From Plutella xylostella (Eukaryota; Arthropoda; Insecta; Lepidoptera; Plutellidae), in the NCBI RefSeq assembly GCF_932276165.1, contig NC_064005.1:930001-994000 (forward strand): a stretch of 64,000 nucleotides of DNA, written 5' to 3'. The position numbers were made by a program, and so were the translations under genes. The notes beneath the pieces are model-generated. The model searched no databases. It was not told the DNA's origin and saw only the letters and a program-made list of their open reading frames with translations. This document shows positions 42,849 through 55,700 of this stretch, piece by piece. The stretch's first letter is position 1, and every line of letters starts with the position of its first letter.

Positions 42849-45455
42849 ATGAAGAAGGTCGTGATTTTCGGTTCCACGGGCATGACGGGGGTGTGCGCGC
42901 TCGACGCGGCCGTCAAAAAAGGTAACTCATCATACCTACCTACCTGCTAATGTGTTGTTGTTTTTTAGTTTAAACTTTTCCATCAGTACTTTTCCATTTC
43001 CTGTTTTTTATTTTTTGTTCAATAGATTCTTGTATGAATCATATGAGAATTAAGACTGTTTTAAATATACGGAAATTTGTAATAGAGTAAAGGCTATATT
43101 ATCTAAAATTGGATGTAGGCCTATAGTAAAATAATATTTCACTCTATTTTTTATCAGGTTTAGAAGTGCGAGCATTCGTGCGAGACCCAGCAAAGGTGCC
43201 AGAGCACTTGAAAGACAAAGTAGAGATCTTCCAGGGCAATGTCCTGGAACCTGACTCCGTCATGGAGGCGGTTGAGGGGGTAAACGGAGTTGTCATTCTC
43301 CTCGGAACAAGGAACTCTCTGGAGCCTACGTCAGACATGTCCGAGGGTACAAAGAACATCATTGAGGCTATGAGGGCCAAGAATGTGAAGACTGTCTCTG
43401 CATGCATGTCTACGTTCCTCCTGTTTGAGCCGAGCAAGCTGCCGGAGAGGTTCAAGAATGTCAATGATGACCACAAGAGGATGCACGATGCTCTGAAGGA
43501 GTGCGGCCTGAACTGGATTGCTGTGCTGCCTCCTCACATCGCTGGTAAGTCTATAATTAATAAATTCTCTAAGTACTACATTCCTAAAATTATATTTAAT
43601 TGATTCAGTCTAAGTCCACTACTATTTATTAGTAATTATCAAGTCCTCCAGGAGTGGTGGTTCAATGGTCCATGAGTAATTAATTTAGGTAAACTATTTA
43701 TAATACATACATTGTAGGTACCATCGGCCCTTATTGTATGTAAATAAATTTGGTAATTCATTATCTTTTTTATAAACAAAATAATTGATATAATTTATGT
43801 AAAATACTCTTGCCAATAATTAATTATAATTAGAGTAACCTAAAAAAACCGGCCAAGTGCGAGTCGGGCTCGCGCACAAAGGGTTCCGTAGCAGCAAAAT
43901 TACAGTTAAATCAACCTATCTCAAAAACTATAAGAGATACTTTGATCAAACCAAAAATCGTTGAAAGAGTTAATTAGCATGCATCACCTCTATTTTTTTT
44001 AGAATTTTATACCCCGTAGTTATAAAAATAGAGGGGGGGGGACATACTTTTTACGACTTTGAGAGCTGATATCTCAAAAACCGTTCACTTTAAGAAAAAT
44101 GTTTTTTAGAAAACTTTATATCATTTTAAAAGACCTTTCCATTGATACCCCACACGGGTATGTACATCGAAAAAAAAAATTTCATCCCTCAGTTACATGT
44201 ATGGGGGGCCCCAACCCCAATTCTTTTTTTTACTATTTAGTGTCATATTTTTGTAGCGGTTCATACAACACATATTCCCATCAAATTTCATCACTGTAGT
44301 ACTTATAGTTTCCGAGTAAATCCGCTGTGACAGACGGACAGACGGACAGACGGACATGACGAAACTATAAGGGTTCCGTTTTTGCCATTTTGGCTACGGA
44401 ACCCTAAAAAATACTTTTTGTTTACAAAGTACTTACCTACCTACATTTAGTTGTCAGCTGCAGTAATCGCATCCTAACTAATATTATAAATGCGAAAGTA
44501 ACTGTGTCTGTCTGTCTGTCTGTTACTCTTTCACGCCAAAACTACTGAACGGATTTGAATGAAATTTGGTATACATATTGTCTAGCTAGACCCTGGGAAA
44601 GAACATAGGCTACTTTTTATACCGGATTTCCCACGGGAAAACTTTTTAATGCGAAGCGAAGGGCGCGGGAACAGCTAGTATCCTAACTAATATTATAAAT
44701 GCGAAAGTAACTGTGTCTGTCTGTCTGTCTGTTACTCTTTCACGCCAAAACTACTGAACGGATTTGAATGAAATTTGGTATACATATGGTATAGACCCTG
44801 GGAAAGAACATAGGCTACTTTTTATCCCGGAATACCCACGGGAAAACTTTTTAAGGCGAAGCGAAGCTCGCGGGAACAGCTAGTCCTATATAAATATACA
44901 AATACCTATGTAAGATATATATTTCCTTTCTGAGAAAACGCTTTTGGCGAAAGTTTTAGGTGATATCTTGTCTATATCTGAGTCCAGGATTACGTTATCA
45001 GACCTTAGAAACATCGATGTTATCAATGAAATGACTATATCGCGCTTAAATGCCGACCAAGGAACATAATTTTTCTTAATCTACTCCTAAGGAATTCTGC
45101 CTCACGGTAACTTATGCCTAGTTTCACCATAGTCTGTTAGATCAATAACACCCCTGTTACAATATAATATACGTCATTTCCATCCTAAATTCTTGACAGA
45201 TGTGTCAAAAGCCAACAAGTAATCTCTTCTTACGATCTAACAGAGTATGGTGAAACTAGGCCTTAGCAATGCAAACCAACCACCCAACCTTTATTTCCAG
45301 ACGAGCCGAGCGCCGAGATCACAGTGGTCGTCAACCCGGACAAGGGTCCCGGACGGTCCATCTCCAAGCTCGACCTGGCCTCCTTCATGATCGATTGTCT
45401 CAGCGAGCCCAAGTACTACAAGAACACTGTCGCGCTGTGCAATGTGGGGAAGTAG
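42849..45455 (+). CDS. BLVRB: Flavin reductase / biliverdin reductase B-like NAD(P)H oxidoreductase
   Basis: Exons 42849-42921, 43158-43544 and 45301-45455 join in phase to 204 residues, about the human length (206). The N-terminal nucleotide motif is KKVVIFGSTGMTG, of the G-x-x-G-x-x-G type. Family marks follow: VILLGTRNSLEPT, MSEGTKNIIEAM, STFLLFEP, DDHKRMHDALKECGLNW and PPHI, then a C-terminal ISKLDLASFM. The enzyme is a cytosolic Rossmann-fold protein reducing flavins and some biliverdin isomers with NADPH. Which substrate the insect protein uses is not visible. A poly(A) signal lies at 46845-46850, implying a 3' UTR of about 1.4 kb. Intron 2 is crowded with repeats. Confidence 0.88.
43849..44410 (+). 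repeat. Interspersed repeat, CCGGCCAAGTGCGAGTCGGG type
   Basis: Starts CCGGCCAAGTGCGAGTCGGG, contains GGGTTCCGTAGC and an ACAGACGGACAGACGGACAT tract, and ends GGCTACGGAACCCTAAAAA. This kind of repeat is frequent in moth genomes. I cannot place it in a superfamily from sequence alone. Confidence 0.6.
44472..44678 (+). mobile_element. Non-autonomous Helitron-like element, copy 1 of a tandem pair
   Basis: Begins TCCTAACTAATATTATAAAT and ends GCGCGGGAACAGCTAG, matching the TC...CTAG ends of Helitrons, with no target duplication. A (TCTG)n tract lies near the 5' end. Followed after 2 bases by a second copy. Confidence 0.7.
44681..44883 (+). mobile_element. Non-autonomous Helitron-like element, copy 2 of a tandem pair
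   Basis: Same start and end as the preceding copy, and very similar throughout. Head-to-tail insertion next to an existing copy is known for Helitrons. Confidence 0.7.
45116..45261. mobile_element. Palindromic MITE
   Basis: Inverted ends GCCTAGTTTCACCATAGTCT (continuing GTTAGATC) and the reverse complement. It stops about 40 bases before the last reductase exon, close to its branch-point region. Confidence 0.75.
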
Positions 45456-46421
45456 AACCTTTGCACAGTAAGTAAAAGCTCCCACACATAAAGTCGATAC
45501 GGCGTCGTACAACTCTCTCGCTCTCTCCCATTGAACACCAGCGAGAGGAAACAAGACATGTTTATGTGTGGAAGCCCTAAGTGCTGTTTCACCATCACAC
45601 TGGCATAATTTAACCCTCAATCTGCCTTATATGGAACCCTTGTTTTGAACTGAGTTAAGGGCGAAAACATAGTCGTGTGCAGCCATAGCTATGGCCGATT
45701 AAGGGTTTAGTACCTATGGCATGATCAACTGTTATAGGTAGTTAAGGTAGCAAATTGATTCCGCTTGAGGTGTCATTGGGTAGGAATGTAAACTACCTAT
45801 ATTTGTTGTATAATTTGATATCAAAAACCATCGCCAGAACAACCAATGAGGAATATAACGATAAAAAAATATTATAAGGGTTGAGATTAACTATGCTGTG
45901 GGGTAGATGTAGCTAAAAGTTACAATTAGGCTATACCTTTTTATATTTTATCTCCAACAAAATCAAATGACTTTAATATAAATGTGTTAAGTGTGTGATG
46001 GTGGAATCGCTCATATGTTAAATTAGTTTAAGTACGTATGTGCTGTGTAGTATTTAATGAAAGCTGTGACCTCTGTGTAATTGGAAGCAACCGTACTTTA
46101 AAATATGAATTCTTGACTGAATGCTTAAGTTCCATTTTATGTAGGAATTTGTCACTTGCGAATTGCCCAACTAATTATTCATTCAATGTATTTTAGGTAT
46201 ACAAACACTTACCTAGTTTTACCAAAGTAGGTCAGTGCCGGGATACCTAAGTACATTATATATGCAGATATGTAAATTTCTGACCGAGATAGGTATAAAT
46301 TAATTCAAATCAAATTGTATTCTGGTCAAGTACAGGTCAAAATTTAGTTAAGTATTTCGTTACATACTGGGATTTGTCTGATGTCCTAGTGGTTTTGATT
46401 TATTGATTATTGATCTAGGTA

Positions 46422-46495
46422 CAGTGGCCTGCACATAAACCTAACCCCTGTTAGAGTTTCACTGATAGGGAGTCAGATTTATTTGCAGACCACTG
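46422..46495. mobile_element. Very short TA-flanked MITE
   Basis: Ends CAGTGGCCTGCACATAAA and TTATTTGCAGACCACTG flanked by TA, 74 bases long. The CAGTG end fits the Tc1/mariner type. Confidence 0.6.
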
Positions 46496-47677
46496 TACAA
46501 TATAATACACGTTTTTTTTTAAAATTATTTTTAAGATTTTTAACTGTGAGGTAATCTAGAAGGCTAAAGCAATATTTTTATTGTATTACAAGTGGTTATC
46601 TCAGTTATTTTATCTTGAAATGTCGCATTTCCTTGACATTTAAAAGTACCCGGTTGCAAAAATAAACTGCCTGTTATTACTATTACGCACAGCATTTTAT
46701 ATAGCATTTAGTCATAAGAGAATACTTATACCTACTTTACATAAAGTGTAATATAATATATTATTTTATGTTGATGCTGTTTAAGTATAACTACGTTTTT
46801 CATTATTAAATTCCTGAATTTATAAGAGAACAACATAAATTTTCAATAAAACTGCATCGTTATATTATGAACTGTTACTTATTGTGTTTTAATTAACTAA
46901 TTTATTGGTAGATTGCAGATTTGAAACACGTGTGCAATTAATGTAATTTAAGATGCTAGGTAGTATTAAATACTCCGTAAATTCATGGGCGATTTTGAAA
47001 CAGGTCCCAATATATTATAAACATTCCAACACTTCGACACATGGTCGCTTTTTTAGTATCTACTTTGAGTTGGTAAATAGGTAGGTATGTACGGTAAATA
47101 CCTATGACTTATCAAATAACACCTAATCTGCTAGTCAAAAAAAGCGGTATTGGCTCCTGATATAATATTTTAAATTGTGGCGTGTATTTTAGCCATCATC
47201 AAGACAGGGTAACAATCGGCAGCTATCTCCAGAAGCCACCTGTATTCCTGTAACATGTTTAGATATCCTTCTGGCTCCATGTTATACAAGCTTCATGTCA
47301 TTGTTTTTTCCTTCAGTTATTGCATCGTTTTGATAACTTCCTGTAATTTGTGTGCAGTTATGCCATTTGGAGTTCCGGCGCTTTATTTCATCATGTTTTG
47401 AAATTTTAAAATTCTAAAAACTTATCATCACTGTCTCGTATTTATGTGTATTTATGCCATCATTTGAACAAACAGTCCATAGAGAAAATAGCACTATAAA
47501 ACAGTCAAACATAGACAGACGTGACCATAACTTTTGTTAACATGAAGTGAGAGGCCGTTATTATTCTGGGGCTGATCAGTCTTTTTATCTCCTCAGCATC
47601 CAGTACTCTGTGTCAGCATCTCAGGCCCGGGGTCTGGCACCATATGCTGAAGCATCTACTACTCATACAAATTATCC

Positions 47678-47829
47678 TACCCTAATAAAGGTTCACGTAA
47701 AAAATCTACTGAACATATTTTGATGAAATGATGATGAGGGTGTGCAGAAAGCTGATAACCCCTCTTAAAATTATCCCGGCTTTCCTACGGGGAAACTTAA
47801 GACAAAGAGAAGCATGCGGGAACAGCTAG
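47678..47829 (+). mobile_element. Decayed Helitron-like fragment
   Basis: Contains TACGGGGAAACTTAAG and ends ATGCGGGAACAGCTAG, a diverged form of the elements at 44472 and 44681. Confidence 0.45.
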
Positions 47830-47959
47830 CCTATTATTAAAAGAAACCAACCTCAGTAAAATTCTCATCCATCTATTAATCTCATAAACCTAAAACTTAA
47901 CAACGTTACAAACTAAGCTATATTTACAAGTCAACTATCCTAATTTTCCAACTCCAACA

Positions 47960-50900
47960 TTATCCTTGGACGCTCTCTTTGGCCCTATCCTTGAACCGGA
48001 GCAGGTCTATATCCAGGAGCGCCCGGCCGAGCTCGCCGGTCCGGAAGGCGCGGATCATGGTCCGGGCCGACTCCAGGAAGTCCGGCACGTCCCGGACCGT
48101 CCCGTCGTAGTCCCGGACGCGACGGATGCGGTTGAACTTGCGCGCGCCCGCTATTAGTACCTGGAAGAATTTCATTTTAAATAAGATTACAAAGTAAGAG
48201 TACCTAGGCGCACAAAAAAGCACAATAGGCGCCCTCATCGCTATGTCTTCCAGGCTACCTTTAAGTGAAGGAAAGAGAGCCTATTTAGGCAGTTTTAAAA
48301 TTCGAGTCTTATCATAAATGAATGACATCGATTTCGTTCCGAAATAATAACGAACTTGCCAATTTAATATAGACAGTACGACATGCTTAATTTTCCATTT
48401 TACATCGCTCTGGTAGGTACTTATAGTAATACACGCTGACCCTTGACCAACCCAACTGTATAAAAACCCTAGTACGCAGTATATTTACATAAATTCAATA
48501 AATTACGTGGGTGTTGCGTACTTAATAGAGCACTTGGCACAGATCTGAGTGGTCGCTGTGACCTTTGGACGAAGCGTCGTAGGTATAATTGTAATAAATA
48601 TGCACCTTTGCGTATCTGAAAACCACTGCGGGTTGAGCAGTGGTTTTCATGATAACTGTGTCCTAATAGCTACCCTGATTATACCAACAGAGTAGAGTGA
48701 CGAGACAGTATCCTCGGCCAATGAACGGCTAGAAATTGAAGGAGTGCTCGGCCGAGGATACTGTCTCGCCATTCTACTCGGTAGGTGTAATCTATTCTGA
48801 GAGGGGGTGAAGTTCCTGGACGTCGCTTCTCCGAGTGGAACATTTGTACATATCCCCTTAATTTCAGGTCAGCCGGTAGGTGTAATCAGGTTATAACATA
48901 CCCATGCAATATGTAACATGAGCTATAGTTAGTAGCATAGAACAACGCGGACTCGGGTGTACCCTCGGGAAGCGTCATAGCGATCTTTCTTGATACAAAA
49001 AAGTCTGCCAATTTTTGCGGGGGGAAATTTTGCCGTTTACCATGATTATGTCCCATTTGACATGTCATTATGAGTTTTAATTCCCAGCAATAAGGGTTAT
49101 GTGAAGTGACATTTAATAATGAACACAGTGTCGTCATTTTTATTTCCAATGGATGTAACAATTATCGATAAGTGTTATCGATGAATTCGAGATCATGGGT
49201 TGGAAATACTAATTATAAATTATTTAAATTATGAATTAAACGAAGCATTTATTAATAATTATAATAATTTATGTATTAATTATATTATGTCCCCACTGCT
49301 GGGGCACGGGTCTCCTTCCAATGAAGGAAGGATTCATGCCTAGTCCACCACGCTGGCCAAGTGGGGGTTGGTGGACCCCAACACAAGCAAGCTTGTGCTG
49401 AGAGAGTTGTCGGGTAAGTGGGCAACCCGACTGGCAGATGTTTTCAAGCCGCCCGAAGGCCTCTGGCTAGGCTTAACGACTGCTGCCGAAGCAGCAACCG
49501 GGACCCACGGCTTAATGTGCCGTCCGAAGCACGGAAGCGTCCAGAATAGAACCACTTGAAATCAGTCACCCATCCAATGGCTGACCGTGCCAGTTGTTGC
49601 TTAAACTCAGTGATCAGTTACGATCACTGAAGCCCGCTCGACTACGTTGCAATAAATTGTGAGATCCTTTAACTATCACCTTTTTTTTCGATCAATACAT
49701 AATATCTACTTACTGGTACATCACTATTGCATTTTTTTGACATTGGTTGCTAGGCAACTGCTAATAACAATAAACCATGACCAAATCTATGATCAAATCC
49801 GGAATCCGGATATTCTATGAATTGAAGCTGTCATTTTAGTATGTAAACAAATCATTTTCTATGAAACGAACGCTTTGCCAACTAGATTGAGTCTAGTGAA
49901 AATTGAGACTGCAACTAGTTTTTATAAATCGGTGGGCCTTTCTGGCCTACCACCCCGCCAGAGGGGAACGTCTGCCTATTTCGTCTCCAGACCATTCATA
50001 CTCAATGGTTAGTAGGTAAGTAGTTTGCGATGTAGAATACAAGTAGTATAAAAATACGTAAAACCTAGCGTGAAGCCTGCCAAGCTGCATTAGAACTCTT
50101 TTCTATAAATAAAATAAATATCTGCAATTTACTTGATCACCTTGAAAGTAACTAACAATTTAGTACTCATGTGTCGTATTTAGCCAGTACATATTACACC
50201 ATCATAGTATGAATTTTATTATATTGAATGCATTTCTATTTTCTATGGCAATTATATTTTAAACAGAGTTCTTTTGTATTTAAGTGTATGTAGAATTTCA
50301 TTTCCAAAACATTTATTTAACTTCACCATACGTTTTTCTTTTTTTAACTTCAGGATAGCATAAATATTAAATCTAATGCTGTGGTCACTAAAACTATTTT
50401 TCAATAACTTTAACTCTAAAGATACTCAACCTACCTCATTAATATCATCAGTGGGCTCCTCCAACCCCATGTAGACGACATATTTGAACTTCCCGTGCTT
50501 GTTGAGCCAGTACAGCAGGTAGTCGGCGATGGCCTCCTCGCCCACGAGGTGGTCCTGCAGCGAGGCACACAGCGCCAGCTTCAGCCCCATCTCCATGTCC
50601 GAGACTGTCGGTTCGAGGATGCCTGGGGAGGTGAGAGGTTTGTTGGTTAGGATGTGGGGTAAGTAAGATGTGTAGTAATAATATGAGGTAGGTATTGGTT
50701 TTTTGGCCTAAGATGTCCATTTTGGGTTCAATTTGAAATATATGGATGCTAGGTTGTAGTCATAAGCAAAACAAAGATAAGATTAGTTTTATGCAAGGAA
50801 GAGTAGACTATATCATGTGATAACCAGCATTTTAGGCTATTCCTTCCTATCATATTTGGTTTTGGGAATGCAGTAGTTAGGTACCTACAAGGAAATGCAA

Positions 50901-51557
50901 GTAAGGCAGAGCAAGAAAATGTATGTACGTAAAGCCATATTTACCTGGAGTATCAAACATAAAGATCTTGGGGTCATGATTGATCTTCATCTTCATGTGC
51001 ATGCTGCGCGTGACGCCAGCCACAGCACCCGTCTGTAGCGAGTGCGCCCCGCGCATGTTGGTTGACCGCAGCATGTTGATCAGAGACGATTTACCCACGT
51101 TCGGCACCCCAATGATCATCACATTGAAGTCATCCTCCTCGCTTCTGTTGAACCTGTTGGAGCTCTTTATCAAGTCTATCATTATGGGTTTTATAGACTT
51201 AATGCCTCTGCAGTGCTGGTCTTTGCAGTTGGTGTATATGACGTTTTGTAAGTTGTGTTCTTCGCGTAGCTGGTCCTTGATTTTTGGGATGAGGGAGGGG
51301 ATGGTGAGGTCCTTCTTGTTGAGGACGAGGATGTGCGGCTTGGCGCTGGTCACGCTGCTGCTGAAGACAGGATTCCTTCCCGTGAAGGGGATCCGCGCGT
51401 CGTGTACCTCAATCACACAGTCTACAGACTTCAGCGTGCGGTCTATCTGCTTCAGACCCTTGTTCATGTGCCCCGGGAACCAGCGGAGAAGGTTCTTGCT
51501 GATGTAAGGACATTTCTTGCGGAAGTTGTAAGCTGCCGCATCGAATTTTGTCGCCAT
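47960..51557 (-). CDS. MTG1: Mitochondrial ribosome-associated GTPase 1
   Basis: Exons 51557-50945, 50622-50435 and 48160-47960 join in phase to 333 residues, matching the human length of 334. The GTPase motifs are circularly permuted, as in the YlqF/RbgA family. G4 comes first (NKKD at 80-83), then G1 (GVPNVGKSS from 150), the switch region TGAVAGVT and G3 (DTPG at 202-205). An early RWFPGHMNKGLKQI is a family signature. The protein acts in the mitochondrial matrix in late assembly of the large ribosomal subunit. The middle and last exons hold the family C-terminal helical domain. The last intron (48161-50434) holds a MITE and a SINE. It starts divergently from NEMF. Confidence 0.92.
48690..48779. 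mobile_element. Palindromic MITE
   Basis: GAGTAGAGTGACGAGACAGT (continuing ATCCTCGGCC) and its near reverse complement, with a 30-base centre, in the last MTG1 intron. Confidence 0.65.
49286..49645 (-). repeat. 5S-derived SINE, full-length minus copy
   Basis: On the minus strand the order is head (GTAGTCGAGCGGGC, GATCACTGAG), C-box-like TTGGATGGGTGACTG, body, then the GGAAGGAGACCCGTGCC tail. It lies in the last MTG1 intron. Confidence 0.75.
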
Positions 51558-51830
51558 TTCGGTGAAATTAAGTGTTTGTTTTGGTCGACTTTGAGGTTAT
51601 GTTTGGGAAGAAGTAATGTTTTTTTCAAGAAAAGTTGAGATGAAATTTAGTTTATTTACATTTTATCAACAATATATGAAACATTACAAGTTTTAGCACT
51701 GCCTCTCATCTATATTTCCTAGAAGGAATGAAAGAATAAACACAAAATACGAACGAACAAAGTGGAAAAAGGACAAGGATAAATAAAACAGCTGACTGTC
51801 AATGTCATAAACGACACAGACAACACTTTT

Positions 51831-52689
51831 CCTGTGCTGGTCTGACTTTCTGGCCTCAGGCTGGTCAATATAACTGAAGCTGAGCCCTAGGCCATCTTCG
51901 CGTGGCTGTTGTGTGGAGGCCTGAGGCCAAGAACATACCCTATGTCCAATTGTCAACTTATGACGAAATGTGTTGTAACTATGAAAGGGCCGCGTGAGAA
52001 AATGTACTTATCATTTATTTATGAACTACTAGGTGAATGTGGACTCCCGTCTAAACACTGAGTAACCGCCCCGCCTCCGCTGGACTACAATCCACTGCCC
52101 CGCACACTTGCTCAATGAATGTCCGTTTAGCTTCTTGATGGATCTGTCACTAGTATTCTGTGTGTCGATAATCTGACAGCAGACTTTTGACAACGCACTA
52201 GTTGGTGGTGTGTTGTGTTTAGATTTTCATCAATTTACTAAACAAATTTAGAAGCCCCTCTGCCCCTGTGCTGGTCTGACTTTCTGGCCTCAGGCTGGTC
52301 AATATAACTGAAGCTGAGCCCTAGGCCATCTTCGCGTGGCTGTTGTGTGGAGGCCTGAGGCCAAGAACATACCCTATGTCCAATTGTCAACTTATGACGA
52401 AATGTGTTGTAACTATGAAAGGGCCGCGTGAGAAAATGTACTTATCATTTATTTATGAACTACTAGGTGAATGTGGACTCCCGTCTAAACACTGAGTAAC
52501 CGCCCCGCCTCCGCTGGACTACAATCCACTGCCCCGCACACTTGCTCAATGAATGTCCGTTTAGCTTCTTGATGGATCTGTCACTAGTATTCTGTGTGTC
52601 GATAATCTGACAGCAGACTTTTGACAACGCACTAGTTGGTGGTGTGTTGTGTTTAGATTTTCATCAATTTACTAAACAAATTTAGAAGC
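51831..52689. repeat. Exact 425-base tandem duplication between MTG1 and NEMF
   Basis: 51831-52255 recurs at 52265-52689 with no difference that I could see, separated by CCCTCTGCC. The second copy ends 23 bases before the NEMF ATG, so the unit contains the NEMF proximal upstream region and perhaps its 5' UTR. The junction CCCCTCTGC is the reverse complement of the GCAGAGGG that follows copy 2. Confidence 0.85.
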
Positions 52690-52712
52690 AGAGGGACATC
52701 AATGCTGATAAA

Positions 52713-55700
52713 ATGAAGAACCGATTCAATACCTACGATATAGTATGCATGGTGACGGAGTTGCAGAGGTAAATTATGATGAAATTCCAACCCAAATTAC
52801 GACCTCTATTTACTTCGTGAGCGCTTTCCAAATTGCTGTAAAACTATATTGTCTAGCCTTTTATTACTTTCAATTTCATTTCCTCGTAAAAGCAACTACC
52901 AAATAGCTTGAACCAAACCAATCAGCTTTACGCAGTTGCGTTATTAAGTACACCTAAATCTTAATGAAAATCCCAACAAATTTTCAGGTTGGTTGGCATG
53001 AGAGTGAACCAAGTGTACGACATAGACAACAAGTCGTACCTGATCCGGCTGCAGCGCTCGGAGGAGAAGGCCGTGCTGCTGCTGGAGTCCGGCAGCCGCT
53101 TCCATACCACACAGTTTGAGTGGCCCAAGAATGTTGCTCCCTCTGGGTTTACTATGAAGGTGAAGAGTGTATAAAATGTTGATTAAATGTAAAAAAACTA
53201 GGAGGACTGAAGCTAGAAGATTCAAGGAAGATTCTATTAAGATCATCCAGGCAGATACCATAGACCAGCAGTCGGATGATCACAATACATCATTTACAAA
53301 AAAAAGTCTAGTAGTTGGTAGTAGAAAGTCATCATAAGTACAGTCTGCCATGCATACTGCTGACCCCCCTCACACGGTATCCCTACCATGCTGACTCTGC
53401 CCTTATAGTTTACTTTTATGAGGCTCAATATTATCATCTTCTACACACTAGTACACACTTGACCCTAAAATTTTCTTTTGATGATAAGATTACCATTTTT
53501 GTAAATATGTGTTTCTTTGTATAAGCTTTGTAACTTTTTTTCTTGTGAGTACACAAATAAAGAATATTCTATCTATCTTATATACATAAATTATGATATT
53601 ATGTATAATTTTACTAATTTGTCTATCACACATTACACAGCTCCGCAAACATCTCAAGAACAAGCGTCTAGAGAAGCTAGTCCAGCTAGGCGTGGACCGC
53701 GTAGTGGACCTGCAGTTTGGCAGCGGCGAGGCGGCCTACCACGTCATACTGGAGCTGTATGATAGGGGCAACATTGTGCTCACTGATCACGAGCTTACCA
53801 TATTGAATGTGCTAAGGCCGCATGTGGAAGGGGATAAAGTTAGGTGAGACTGTTATCAGAATATCATATGAAAGCTTGGTTATTAATTACTATTCCCACT
53901 GCAATTTTTGTTATAATTATAATATTGGTCTGTAAATGTCACAAAATTATCTATATTATTTCCTAACGATATGCTTACTTATATATCTGCGAAACCTACA
54001 CCAAGGCTAATCCTATTGTAAGAAAAAAACATTAGTATCCAATAAACTAACAGAGTATTTGAAGTATTTGCGGGTTAGCCGCAGCTGAGTCGCGCACCGC
54101 CTCGCGGCACACCGCCTGCTCCCTCCACGCACAGCGAGGGCCTCGGCCTCTGCTGCATACCGCCTGCTGTTGATGACTGCAGAACTTTCCTTCTTAGTGA
54201 TTCAGCGGCCTGGCGCGCCTGTCGCACTCGCCGCCTGCTGTTCCACATCCGAAGTCTAGGGAAAGAATGTTGGCCGATTGCTCTTCGGGTATCTTCGCCG
54301 GTAGCTGATCGCGCGCCGGTCTCGTGCCTGTCGCTCGGTCCCGCCGCGCCTGCCCCGGCCGTCCTCGAAGTTGCAGCGAACCGCGAGCCTATCGACTCGC
54401 ATCTCTCGCTCACTGCTCCGCTTGCCATTTGAGACTTGCCCACATACTGTATTAATTATTTCGCCCCCCGCCAAATAAACTTATTCACCTTTCACCCGTG
54501 GTGCGTAAATTTTATCCCATCCTCGTCGCCATTGAAGTATTTGCGGGTTAGCTAAGACAATAATAAATAATAGAAATACGTATTTGCTTGTTAGCCGCCA
54601 TTTTATTAGTAGTCTGACAAGAGATGACCATAGACTACATAGAGGATGACCATAAACACATCAGTATTGCTCTAGGTTTGCAGTAACTTTAACATTCAAT
54701 AAACTAACAGAATATTTTTGCAACATATTTAATTAAATACAATAAATATTGTTGTAGGTTTGCAGTAAAAGAAAAGTACCCGCTAGACCGCGCCAAGACG
54801 AGCTGCGAGCCGCCGCTCGGGGACGCGCTGCGGCAGATTCTGGCCGGCAGCAAGCCTGGAGACAACCTGAAGAAGATACTCAACCCTAATGTTGGTAAGA
54901 ATACAGTTATATTTTATTCTTCTACTAACCATGTCAGTGACAAAAACTACAGCTGGAATAAGCTTTTCAAAAAGAATTTTATTGTTAGCACAATATTTAT
55001 AAAATTTAATCAAATATAAATAAAAATAAATATAAACTTTTAAACGATAGAAGAAGAAGAATATAAATTAAATATCCTCTTCACATCATATAAGGTCAGA
55101 AAAGTATTTTAATTTATTAAAATCTAATAGACAGATTTTGATGAAACTTTCTCCTTGAATCCTTACATACGTCCATGAATGGCATGAATGTAGTATTTAT
55201 CTACAGCTATTAAAGCTTATAACTAATTTACCGACATCAGGTTACAAGATGAAACCAAAAAATATATATAAATATAAACAAACAAAAAACCCGACTGCAC
55301 GCTAAAAAGATGAAAACAAGCCCCAATGTTAATGGAAAGTATCGCAGGCGGGGACCAGCAGAGGGTTCACCATTTAGCTGAATGTTACTTAGATAGGTTT
55401 TACTTAAATACCTTGTGTGGCGGTGATGTTGGTCCCCGCGTGCGATACTTTCCATTAACATTGGGGCTTGTTTTCTTCTTTTTAGCGTGCAGTCGGGTTT
55501 TTTGTTTGTTTATAATTATATTTTTTTATTTGTAACTTTTTAGTTGTTTTTATATTTTGAAATTTTATGTCAGTACTCGGGTTTTAGTTTATGTTATTGT
55601 TATTAAATTTTTTATTTCAATAATTTTGGTGTTGTGATTCAAATACCTACAATATGCATATTTTTGTAATGTGCTAATCAAATCCTTTCATTTGATACCC

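Noticed and set aside
2880..49647. Antisense frames starting MARFQVVLF or MVLFWTLPCFGRH in several places
   Set aside because: They recur wherever the 5S-derived SINE occurs; repeat sequence, not a gene family.
50980..51638. Plus-strand frames of 175 and 101 codons
   Set aside because: Antisense shadows of MTG1 exon 1.
54075..54474. Minus frames of 122 and 72 codons in a NEMF intron
   Set aside because: Open only because the inserted block is GC-rich; no homology and no splice or start support.
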